A stretch of DNA of 39,924 nucleotides from NCBI GenBank assembly GCA_900546795.1, contig UREG01000005.1, forward strand, positions 1 to 39,924. The letters are read 5' to 3'. This DNA is from an uncultured Veillonellaceae bacterium (lineage in GTDB: Bacteria; Bacillota; Negativicutes; Veillonellales; Megasphaeraceae). The stretch's first letter is position 1. Every line of letters begins with the position of its first letter. Position numbers and translations under genes: made by a program. Positions 1 to 6,333 of this stretch are shown one piece after another. The notes under the pieces were generated by a model. That model made no database searches. It worked only from the letters and a program-made list of their open reading frames with translations, and was not told the origin of the DNA.

Positions 1-1
1 C

Positions 2-172
2 AATGAGGCCTATGTACTTAACCCACCAACCAGCGGAGGTGCAACACAAGGTATATCTAATTCCGCAGGCAGCCATACACATACTCTTAGCATTGCTAAT
101 ACAGGTAGTGGTACTGCTCATAATAACTTACAACCATATCGTGCAGTGTATATATGGCGTAGGATAGCATAA
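2..172 (+). CDS. Silent tail-fibre C-terminal cassette 1 (5' truncated by window edge)
   Basis: An open frame without a start runs in from the left edge and stops at TAA 170-172. It ends in NTGSGTAHNNLQPYRAVYIW followed by RRIA, nearly the same tail as the expressed fibre gene on the opposite strand, whose end is NTGSSTAHNNLQPYRAIYIW then RRIN. No start codon or ribosome binding site is visible. The stop is followed directly by the CTGTGG site that opens the next cassette. It reads as an alternative receptor-binding tip stored without promoter, to be joined to the fibre gene by DNA inversion. The homology is seen directly; the storage role is inferred. Confidence 0.75.
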   Translation, partial: NEAYVLNPPTSGGATQGISNSAGSHTHTLSIANTGSGTAHNNLQPYRAVYIWRRIA

Positions 173-188
173 CTGTGGGAGAATTGCC
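173..188 (+). repeat. Putative recombination site, cassette 2
   Basis: CTGTGGGAGAATTGCC lies directly after the stop of cassette 1. It matches 14 of 16 bases of the site in the expressed fibre gene (CTGTGGAAGAATTACC, minus strand) and lies in inverted orientation to it. The consensus over three copies is CTGTGGnnGAAnTnCC. Part of the conservation could be protein-level (V-[EG]-E-[LM]-P), so the recombination role is inferred. Confidence 0.5.
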
Positions 189-459
189 TCCGCACAGTCA
201 TACAGCAACCATTGCCAGTAAGTCATTAACAGGAGAAACAACCTTTAATGATGATCGATTTGGTGCTAAGGGGATTTTCCAACAGACTGTAGCTCTAAAG
301 AGATTTACAGCAAGCATGTACGATAATAACGATGGGCATAAGTTCTCAATTAATGCAACGCACAACCATACTGCCACTATTAGCAACACTGGGTCGGGAA
401 CTGCCCATAATAATCTTCCACCTTACCGCTCAGTATATATTTGGCGGCGTACATTGTAA
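175..459 (+). CDS. Silent tail-fibre C-terminal cassette 2
   Basis: The frame opens at the GTG inside the crossover-like site (VGELPPHSH) and ends with NTGSGTAHNNLPPYRSVYIW then RRTL. The expressed fibre has VEELPAHTH at the equivalent point (V299), so the homologous part starts exactly at the shared site. The middle, about 60 residues, is unlike the other cassettes, while the last 25 residues are conserved. No credible ribosome binding site precedes it and the frame begins 3 bases after the stop of cassette 1. It is therefore a donor segment and not an independent gene. A short homologue fragment left by duplication is the alternative, but an intact frame argues against decay. Confidence 0.75.
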   Translation: MGELPPHSHTATIASKSLTGETTFNDDRFGAKGIFQQTVALKRFTASMYDNNDGHKFSINATHNHTATISNTGSGTAHNNLPPYRSVYIWRRTL

Positions 460-462
460 TCG

Positions 463-478
463 CTGTGGGGGAAATGCC
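463..478 (+). repeat. Putative recombination site, cassette 3
   Basis: CTGTGGGGGAAATGCC opens the third silent cassette, 3 bases after the stop of cassette 2. It shares 12 invariant positions of 16 with the other two copies. It is inverted relative to the copy inside the fibre gene. Confidence 0.5.
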
Positions 479-728
479 GTCACATAACCATACGGCAACA
501 GCATCCACCACCGGCAATCATCGCCATAGTATTCCTAATTTTTATACTTCTACTCCCGCTGTCGGCAATCCAAAATCCTGGGACGAATCTGGCAGCAGCA
601 CATTACGATATACTGATTACGCCGGCAATCATACACATACAATAACAATATCTAATACAGGATCAGGAGCCGCCCATAATAACTTACCTCCTTATAAGTC
701 GATCTATATCTGGAAGCGAGTTAGTTAA
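465..728 (+). CDS. Silent tail-fibre C-terminal cassette 3
   Basis: The frame opens at GTG (VGEMPSHNH) in the third copy of the shared site and closes at TAA 726-728. It ends NTGSGAAHNNLPPYKSIYIW then KRVS. It runs tail-to-tail into the expressed fibre gene: the two stop codons overlap within 8 bp. Its variable middle (residues for IPNFYTSTPAVGNPKSWDES) differs from the other cassettes. Inversion of the stretch between the sites at 463-478 and 980-995 would put this end in frame on the fibre gene. The open frame can be extended upstream to 441, but those residues belong to the end of cassette 2 in another frame. Confidence 0.75.
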   Translation: MGEMPSHNHTATASTTGNHRHSIPNFYTSTPAVGNPKSWDESGSSTLRYTDYAGNHTHTITISNTGSGAAHNNLPPYKSIYIWKRVS

Positions 729-1887
729 TACGACGCCATATGTATATCGCACGGTATGGCTGTAGATTGTTGTGGGCTGTACTACTACCGGTATTGGCTA
801 GAGTTACTGTATGTGTATGATTTCCAGCAGATGTAGTTGTATTGCTATATGGCCCTTTGGCAACATCATCACCACCCCATCCATGATTAGTTGTTTCTGC
901 GTTATAGCAATAAGATTTCAGAGTCATAGCATGGGTATGTGCTCCGGTTGTTGCCACCGTAACCTTATGCGTATGTGCCGGTAATTCTTCCACAGTTAAT
1001 TTATGGGTTGCTTCGCCGCCTGTGGTTCCTGCCGGATAACTCGTCCCCTGGGCAAGCAATACTCGTCCTTGCTCCAACGCTTCCCAGGTCGTGCCAGGAA
1101 ACAAGGTACTCGGATTGGTAGATTTCTCAGACATGTAGTAGCTTCCTACTGGATAGATAAGATTAATAATATTGGATATCTGTATAACGTCTGCCCATGT
1201 CCCATCACCGCGGAGGAATTTCTGCTGAGCGCCAGCTGCAGGAGCCGGTACCATGCCCCGCTTCCCAGCAGTGGCACTTGATGCACCAGTCATATCTTGA
1301 TGTGCTGATGTATCAGCGTTATGAGCTGCAAAAGCAGGGCTATGAGCTGACGTATCCGCATTGTGAGCCGTAAATGCAGGAGCATGCGCATCTTCGGTGT
1401 CATCGTGTACTTTTATCTGTTGCTGTACATACCCCATCGTAGCCAGCGCACCAGGATCAATCTCCACTTTAATATTATCCGTATCACTGACAGCAATGTT
1501 AACGCTAAATTCTTGACTGATTACTGTACTGCCACCTTCTGCTGGAAGGTAGTCCGGTGCGCCGTCAGTAGTATACGCATATAAAATCTCCCCCTCATCC
1601 GGATCTTGTGCGAATACGCCAAGCTCGCGAACATAATAACCGGTTTCCAAATCAATATTACTGATAGTAGCACTGATTTTACAGTAATCGCCGTTAGGCT
1701 CCCTTCCACCAATTCCCAGATTTTGTTCCGGTTGTATCAGGTCTGTTAATTTTCGTATATCTGTTTCTGCAGGTAATGTTCCTGAACCAAGCTTCAGCTT
1801 AGTAATATTCAGAATTTCACCAGCCTGTACTTTAGACTGCAAAGCAATGCCTTTGTCTGTCATAACTAAACCGTTCCAGTTTGCCAT
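721..1887 (-). CDS. Tail fibre / tail-collar fibre protein with exchangeable C-terminus
   Basis: Receptor-binding fibre attached to the baseplate (388 aa). Residues 1 to about 150 resemble the N-terminal domain of P2/Mu-type tail fibres (DUF3751 type: short basic start, LxLGSG, YYVRELGVFA). Next come AHNADTSAH repeats (about 170-200), as in fibre shafts, and from about 245 a collar/gp10-like domain with LIYPVGSYYMS and FPGTTWE. From V299 the sequence aligns to three silent cassettes on the other strand, with variable middles and a conserved final AHNNLQPYRAIYIW. It starts at ATG with AAGGTGG upstream and follows gpI with a 1-base overlap, as in P2 (I then H). The C-terminal part is probably the currently selected one of several inverted alternatives. 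Confidence 0.88.
   Translation of the reverse strand: MANWNGLVMTDKGIALQSKVQAGEILNITKLKLGSGTLPAETDIRKLTDLIQPEQNLGIGGREPNGDYCKISATISNIDLETGYYVRELGVFAQDPDEGEILYAYTTDGAPDYLPAEGGSTVISQEFSVNIAVSDTDNIKVEIDPGALATMGYVQQQIKVHDDTEDAHAPAFTAHNADTSAHSPAFAAHNADTSAHQDMTGASSATAGKRGMVPAPAAGAQQKFLRGDGTWADVIQISNIINLIYPVGSYYMSEKSTNPSTLFPGTTWEALEQGRVLLAQGTSYPAGTTGGEATHKLTVEELPAHTHKVTVATTGAHTHAMTLKSYCYNAETTNHGWGGDDVAKGPYSNTTTSAGNHTHTVTLANTGSSTAHNNLQPYRAIYIWRRIN
980..995 (-). repeat. Putative recombination site inside the expressed tail-fibre gene
   Basis: Read on the minus strand this is CTGTGGAAGAATTACC, encoding V-E-E-L-P at residues 299-303 of the fibre. It marks the switch between the constant N-terminal part and the exchangeable C-terminal part, and is the partner for the plus-strand copies at 173 and 463. 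Confidence 0.5.
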
Positions 1888-2528
1888 TATATAAGTTCCA
1901 CCTTTCTGTGATAATGTTTGCCAAAACCTATAAACTGTTTACCGCTGATGTCATATGCTTTAAATTTTGCCGGATAGATTTCAACAGTTTTATGCTGTGA
2001 TACACAAGCGCCAAATATAAGACTGCCATAAACTTCACGGTAAAAGCTCAATCCATCCAACCAACTGCGGGTATTTTTTGTTTCAGCAATAGCGCGATGT
2101 AAATTCGCTATAACTGTTTCATCTGGAATACCTTCCTCGATCAGACGTACCTGAAAATGATACGGCTCGCCACCATATTCCCAATTTTCAAATACCTTCG
2201 CTGTCTTAAATACAGCGGCACAAACTTCTTCTACCGCTGCCGGCGTTCCTTTACGTCTATGCCAAACGATTGCCTGACGTATTAAGCTGCGTTTTATAGC
2301 AAGATCTGCGGAATAATCGTAGAAGTCTACGTGGTATTGCCATGCCAATTCATCAACAATTTCCTCCGGCAGTGTGTCCAAACGCGGCAATAATAAAATA
2401 AGCTCTGCAGCTGCTGCAATTTCCCGTAACGCAACGTCTATTGCATCGCATAGAGCCTGTACCTGTTTATCTCTCGTTATACTGGGCGGAGCTATCGCTT
2501 TAAGCTGCACGTCATTTAGCTTATTCAA
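1887..2528 (-). CDS. Phage tail protein I (baseplate wedge, gpI-like)
   Basis: P2 gpI family baseplate protein that links baseplate wedge and tail fibre. It shows the family pattern of an acidic helical N-terminus (LPRLDTLPEEIVDELAWQYH), then a conserved VWHRRKGTPAAVEEVC block and the FENWEYGGEPYHFQVRL block. The open frame runs to 2573, but its first 15 codons lie inside gene J. A TTG at 2528 sits behind the GGGGGG of the J terminus and overlaps the J stop by 8 bases, so I take it as the start (214 aa). Order J-I-fibre matches P2. Family call is firm; the start is less certain. Confidence 0.9.
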   Translation of the reverse strand: MNKLNDVQLKAIAPPSITRDKQVQALCDAIDVALREIAAAAELILLLPRLDTLPEEIVDELAWQYHVDFYDYSADLAIKRSLIRQAIVWHRRKGTPAAVEEVCAAVFKTAKVFENWEYGGEPYHFQVRLIEEGIPDETVIANLHRAIAETKNTRSWLDGLSFYREVYGSLIFGACVSQHKTVEIYPAKFKAYDISGKQFIGFGKHYHRKVELI

Positions 2529-3642
2529 TTTCCATCCCCCCCATAGATGCGTTGACAGATCGTGCAACCGCAACCTGAGTAACCTCTACCGCCTGATACG
2601 CCGGCTCCGTTACCGCAACTCGCTTCGCCCCTGCATCCATAATCCGCCGTATCAGTTCTGATGGGTTAATATCGCGTCCCAACTTAGATTTTTGCCAAAG
2701 TACATAATCGTTTACGGCTTCGGTTATCTGCTGCTGTATAGTTGCCGCCCTTGCTTCATCTTCTCGGCTAATATAGTAGGTTACGCTAATATCGTATTCC
2801 ACCTTAGTAGGTGCCACTACCGTTACCTGGTCCGTCAGCGGCCGTACTGTCCGATCGTTGCATACCTCTGATACGGCATCCAATATCTCCTCTCCCGGTA
2901 TCTCTCCACCGTCCAATAATGGCACAATCTGCACTTTTCCCGGCTCCGGTGATGTTACGGTAACATCGGCAATAAGCGCTGATGCCCGCTTGGCAAAATA
3001 TTCATATGCTCCATCAGGACCTGCACAGGAAAATTTTTCCGGCGCTTCGTGAATTGCTTCCCGATAGCTGTCATCGCTTTCAATATCCGCCCCGCCCTCC
3101 GAAGTTGAGATATTAACCATACCTTCCACGAACGGTACTGGGTCAACTATTGTTTTAAGCTCTCCCGGCAGATATCCGTTACCGGCAGCGCCTGTTACTG
3201 TACATCGTACAGAGCTTGTTGCCGACGTTTCACCGGCTAAGATAGTCACATCACTTTCAAGCGCGAAAAATACGTTATCACCAGCAGTAATCCTCGTACC
3301 TGCCGGTATCAGCGTAGATACAGCACGTTTTTCCGATAGCGTGATTTGTACCGTAGTTGTCGCCGCTGCGGCCGGCAGTCTATCCGTACCTACAAGCACG
3401 CCAATATGATCAAGATTGCCGCCGGCAGCATATCGCAGCAGATTCTGTTTGCCGGTATAGTTGATCCACGCCCGCTGCTGAATTAGTATTTCGGCAATCG
3501 TATTCAAAAATAACCGGATAGGATCACCCTGCGCAAGCGTCCTTCCGGTTATGTTTGTATATAGATTTATCAGTTCTGTCAGTACGGTCTCCTTGCCGCT
3601 GTCGACAAATTCAATCTCCGGTAAACTGCTAAGCTGTAACAT
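2521..3642 (-). CDS. Baseplate J-like protein
   Basis: Baseplate wedge component (Baseplate_J family, P2 gpJ/Mu gp47 type, 373 aa). Characteristic features are the N-terminal GKETVLTELINLY and GDPIRLFLNTIAEILIQQRAWIN stretch and LLRYAAGGNLDHIGVLVGTDR. The central beta-rich part has GTRITAGDNVFFALE, and VDPVPFVEGMVN with EGGADIESDDSYREAI follows. All are typical of the family. The start ATG overlaps the end of the gp25-like gene by 14 bases, showing translational coupling. Length is normal. Confidence 0.94.
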   Translation of the reverse strand: MLQLSSLPEIEFVDSGKETVLTELINLYTNITGRTLAQGDPIRLFLNTIAEILIQQRAWINYTGKQNLLRYAAGGNLDHIGVLVGTDRLPAAAATTTVQITLSEKRAVSTLIPAGTRITAGDNVFFALESDVTILAGETSATSSVRCTVTGAAGNGYLPGELKTIVDPVPFVEGMVNISTSEGGADIESDDSYREAIHEAPEKFSCAGPDGAYEYFAKRASALIADVTVTSPEPGKVQIVPLLDGGEIPGEEILDAVSEVCNDRTVRPLTDQVTVVAPTKVEYDISVTYYISREDEARAATIQQQITEAVNDYVLWQKSKLGRDINPSELIRRIMDAGAKRVAVTEPAYQAVEVTQVAVARSVNASMGGMEIE

Positions 3643-3946
3643 GTATTCTCACCTGCACTTTCGGTTTTAGCACACCGTCACTATCTGCCTGCCATGTTAT
3701 TTTCGTAACCGATACACGAGGCTCATACTTGCGGATCGCACGCACAATCTCCTGCCCAACTTTAGCTTTTGCAACTGGCAGCGGCATATCCACACATGCC
3801 GCATCAATGCCGAAACCACGGTCCAGAGGCACACTGTACACGGGAGTAGCTAATATCGTGCATACATTTTGCAGTATTTCCGCATATTCAGATGCCGGCG
3901 CAAAATCAATACTATCGACTTGTCCAGCTAATATTGCTGCGTCCAT
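3629..3946 (-). CDS. Baseplate wedge protein, gp25/gpW-like
   Basis: GPW/gp25 family (105 aa). The conserved region is I-L-x-T-P-x-Y-S-V-P-L-D-R-G-F-G-I followed by KVGQEIVRAIRKYEPRV, the usual signature of this small baseplate wedge protein. An upstream GTG at 3949 is in frame; the ATG at 3946 has equal spacing to GGTTGGTG and is preferred. It sits between gpU and J, overlapping J by 14 bases. In P2 the corresponding W lies next to J. Confidence 0.9.
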   Translation of the reverse strand: MDAAILAGQVDSIDFAPASEYAEILQNVCTILATPVYSVPLDRGFGIDAACVDMPLPVAKAKVGQEIVRAIRKYEPRVSVTKITWQADSDGVLKPKVQVRIHVTA

Positions 3947-3950
3947 CACA

Positions 3951-4358
3951 CTATATCACCAACCTTTCTACATATTCCGTTAAGGATACATCTACCGTCA
4001 CCGATATCGGATTCCCAGATGCATCCCAGAACGTCACCGTTTCACCAATACTTTCCACTACCCAGAGATTCTCCCCAATGGGACTGTCAGCAAGCATCAA
4101 GATACACTCCTCGCCGCTATCCCTCATCTCACGCAGTCTGGCCACTTCATTTTCTGGGTTTACGCCGTGATCTGCCCGAAACAACATCTTAAAACTTATT
4201 TTTTCAACATCTGGACCTAAAAATTCCAACACAGGCTTTTGCCCAATTAACTCATGTTTCGCCCACCGGCCACTACCTTCTCTGCTGTAGTCGCTAAAGG
4301 TTCGTACCAATCCACGAGCTACAATAAACGGGACATTACCCAACGAGCCTATCAGCAT
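3951..4358 (-). CDS. Phage tail protein U (gpU-like)
   Basis: P2 gpU family (135 aa), a tail completion/assembly protein of contractile tails. Diagnostic parts are the N-terminal IGSLGNVPF, the basic RWAKHELIGQKPVLEFLG segment, the FKMLFRADHGVNPENEVARL segment and the GENLWVVESIGE segment. A GGAGGG ribosome binding site precedes ATG. It lies one base before the PAAR gene end and reads with the baseplate genes. Its position between PAAR/V and W differs from P2, as is common in mosaic phages. Confidence 0.88.
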   Translation of the reverse strand: MLIGSLGNVPFIVARGLVRTFSDYSREGSGRWAKHELIGQKPVLEFLGPDVEKISFKMLFRADHGVNPENEVARLREMRDSGEECILMLADSPIGENLWVVESIGETVTFWDASGNPISVTVDVSLTEYVERLVI

Positions 4359-4359
4359 C

Positions 4360-4650
4360 TTACCCTCCTATTATTACACTCCCACTACCTTCTGCCACAC
4401 TGCCGCCACAGCTAACAGAATCTCCAATGCGCCCGGCTGCTTTGCCATTGACCAACACCGTTCCGCTGCCGCTGGAGATAACGCCGCTGTGGATCGGATG
4501 CGCTATACAGCCATGAGCAGCATAACTGTCACCCACACGGCCTGCACCTTTGCCGTTAATAATCACATTACTGCTGGCACTTACAAGCGCCGTTGGCGGA
4601 CAAGTATCATGCCCGGTATTAAGATCGCCCAATCTTGTTGCGTTTGGCAT
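4360..4650 (-). CDS. PAAR-domain tail-spike tip protein
   Basis: A 96-residue PAAR protein that would cap the gpV spike with a metal-stabilised cone and assist outer-membrane piercing. It has the family pattern: MPNATRLGDLNTGHDTCPP, two VNGKxAGRxGD repeats (INGKGAGRVGD, VNGKAAGRIGD), HGC and a closing GSGSVIIGG. The open frame extends to 4686, but the ATG at 4650 is preceded by GAGGTGATCATA and starts at the canonical PAAR N-terminus. It therefore follows gpV with an 11-codon internal overlap removed. A separate PAAR fits a host with an outer membrane, as Negativicutes have. Confidence 0.92.
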   Translation of the reverse strand: MPNATRLGDLNTGHDTCPPTALVSASSNVIINGKGAGRVGDSYAAHGCIAHPIHSGVISSGSGTVLVNGKAAGRIGDSVSCGGSVAEGSGSVIIGG

Positions 4651-4660
4651 TATGATCACC

Positions 4661-5086
4661 TCAATTAAGATTAATAGTCGTGCCATTTATTGTCACTTTA
4701 CCTCCGGCAATAATCTCAATATCGCCAGTTGTATTGATCGTTAGCTTGCCGGTACTGCGGTCATGCTTAATAACGCTGCCGTCGCCATATTTTACAGCGT
4801 GAACATCACCATTATTTTCTGCCGGACTATCGACGCTGCTGTAAAATGTTCCTAATACAAATCCTTCACACACACCGCGACCGCTGACATTTGGCAGGAA
4901 TAAGCACAGCACCTGCTCATCTATATCAGGAAGCCAGTAATCTTTATTGTTTTTACTGCCTCGTGTCACTACAGGCAGCTCATATGATACTGCATCGTCT
5001 TGAGCGGCAAAAGCCACGCGTACCGTACCCGCCGCTGCATTTATGCTCGATACCGTTCCCACTCGGATAAGTCCTTTAATATCCAT
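4661..5086 (-). CDS. Baseplate assembly/spike protein V (gpV-like)
   Basis: P2 gpV/Mu gp45 family central spike (141 aa). An N-terminal OB-fold domain (residues 1-90: IRVGTVSSINAAAGTVRVAF, PVVTRGSKNNKDYWLPDIDE, QVLCLFLP) is followed by a beta-helical needle with repeating D/N-G/T motifs (DGSVIKHDRSTGKLTINTTG, then GGKVTINGTTINLN). It overlaps the end of the D gene by 11 bases and precedes the PAAR gene. The three together form the membrane-piercing device under the tape measure. Confidence 0.92.
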   Translation of the reverse strand: MDIKGLIRVGTVSSINAAAGTVRVAFAAQDDAVSYELPVVTRGSKNNKDYWLPDIDEQVLCLFLPNVSGRGVCEGFVLGTFYSSVDSPAENNGDVHAVKYGDGSVIKHDRSTGKLTINTTGDIEIIAGGKVTINGTTINLN

Positions 5087-6128
5087 CTAAACACCGCCTC
5101 ACATGTATACTCGTTGTATATCCACTGCCGATATTGTGCTGCGCTTCCGTTACGATATATTTACCGTCGAAAGCGCCAAAACCAAGCACGTTTACCGTAA
5201 TACCTGCTACCAGATACAAACTGCCAGGCACATTAATACTGCCGGTTATTTCTTCGCAGTTCTTTTCGCGCAGACGCTTTTTTGCCAGGCGTTCCGCATC
5301 CGCTGTATTTTCCACTTGCTCTTTTATCTGTAATGTCTTTCCCGTCTTACCGGGCGCCGTAAAGGTAGCCTCTATGACGGCTTTATTTTTGCCTTGCTGG
5401 TACTGTACGTGGCAAGCTGCATAGATATCCCGCAGCTTACGGCTAAAGCTGTACCCCATCATGGACAGCAGATACGTCATTCCCTCTTCCGCCGTATATG
5501 CCGTCCCCGGCTTAACGATAGTAAGAAGAGCGTCCGCCGCTTCATATTTTGTTTCATCAAATATAATCAGCTGTCCGGCACTGATTTTAAGCGCCAAGCC
5601 ATAATCACCGCACAAAGCTAACAAATAAGACAGATCCGACTGTTCTGTCTGCTCTGCCCTTTCGATGGTTGGGTTATATTCGGTATCAAAATATAGTTCC
5701 AATCCTGCCGCTGCGGCAATGTCCTTGGCGATAGTTTTTAGTTCTGCTTTTTCCCAGCTCCGGGTATGTTCTTCTCCGCGCAGCGTATTATTAAACGGTA
5801 CAGATACCGCTTTCAACTGCGCTTCTGATGGATAGCCGCTGCTGGCTATTTCGTCCAGCTCAAACGTCCCAAGCCGCAATTCCTGCGGCTCCGTTCCTGT
5901 TCCCTGCCAATTTTCCGTTATCAAGGATACATCAAGTGTTGCGCCAAGTTCCGGCATCCAGGCAGATTGCCACAGTCCTTGCCGATCTTCCAATGTCAGC
6001 TGTAAGTCATCTGCCTGACCGCTCATTGCATCGCGGTAGCTGATACTTTTTACATACGGCATGATATCGGCTGAGATATCCTTGTTATCGTATGTAATTA
6101 TTGCACTTACACGCCTTGCCTGCACCAT
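5076..6128 (-). CDS. Late control protein D-type baseplate hub (gpD-like)
   Basis: Phage late control D / T4 gp27-like hub family (350 aa). Evidence is the N-terminal SAIITYDNKDISADIMPYVK and SYRDAMSGQADDLQLTLEDR, then LGTFELDEI and the FNNTLRGEEHTRSWE and LKTIAKDIAAAAGLELYFD segment, all typical of this family. The tail carries GSLYLVAGITVNVLGFGAFD and KYIVTEAQH. The hub carries the gpV spike. The name late control is historical; a structural role is expected. It is directly downstream of gpX. Confidence 0.92.
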   Translation of the reverse strand: MVQARRVSAIITYDNKDISADIMPYVKSISYRDAMSGQADDLQLTLEDRQGLWQSAWMPELGATLDVSLITENWQGTGTEPQELRLGTFELDEIASSGYPSEAQLKAVSVPFNNTLRGEEHTRSWEKAELKTIAKDIAAAAGLELYFDTEYNPTIERAEQTEQSDLSYLLALCGDYGLALKISAGQLIIFDETKYEAADALLTIVKPGTAYTAEEGMTYLLSMMGYSFSRKLRDIYAACHVQYQQGKNKAVIEATFTAPGKTGKTLQIKEQVENTADAERLAKKRLREKNCEEITGSINVPGSLYLVAGITVNVLGFGAFDGKYIVTEAQHNIGSGYTTSIHVRRCLDGY

Positions 6129-6129
6129 A

Positions 6130-6333
6130 TCATCGCCTCCATGGCGGCAGCGTGCTTGTTACCGGCTGTATATATTCCGGTATATTCAGTACCACACCTG
6201 CCGGGAAAACCACGGTATCGATATACGTCTCATTAGCATTCATCAGTACGTGCATGCCGGCTTCATCGCCATAGCATTTATATGCTATGCTGTCCCACAT
6301 ATCTCCCTGTACGGTTGTATAGGTTTTACGCAT
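6130..6333 (-). CDS. Tail protein X (gpX-like, LysM-type)
   Basis: A 67-residue P2 gpX-family protein. TVQGDMWDSIAYKCYGDE and VLMNAN then PAGVVLNIPE is a minimal LysM-like fold used by tail hub adaptors. Its ATG overlaps the end of the tape-measure gene by 8 bases and it ends just before gpD, the standard X-D order. Confidence 0.9.
   Translation of the reverse strand: MRKTYTTVQGDMWDSIAYKCYGDEAGMHVLMNANETYIDTVVFPAGVVLNIPEYIQPVTSTLPPWRR

Noticed and set aside
1..1887. Diversity-generating retroelement as source of fibre variation
   Set aside because: Differences between ends are whole-segment, not adenine-specific, and no reverse transcriptase or template repeat is present in the window.
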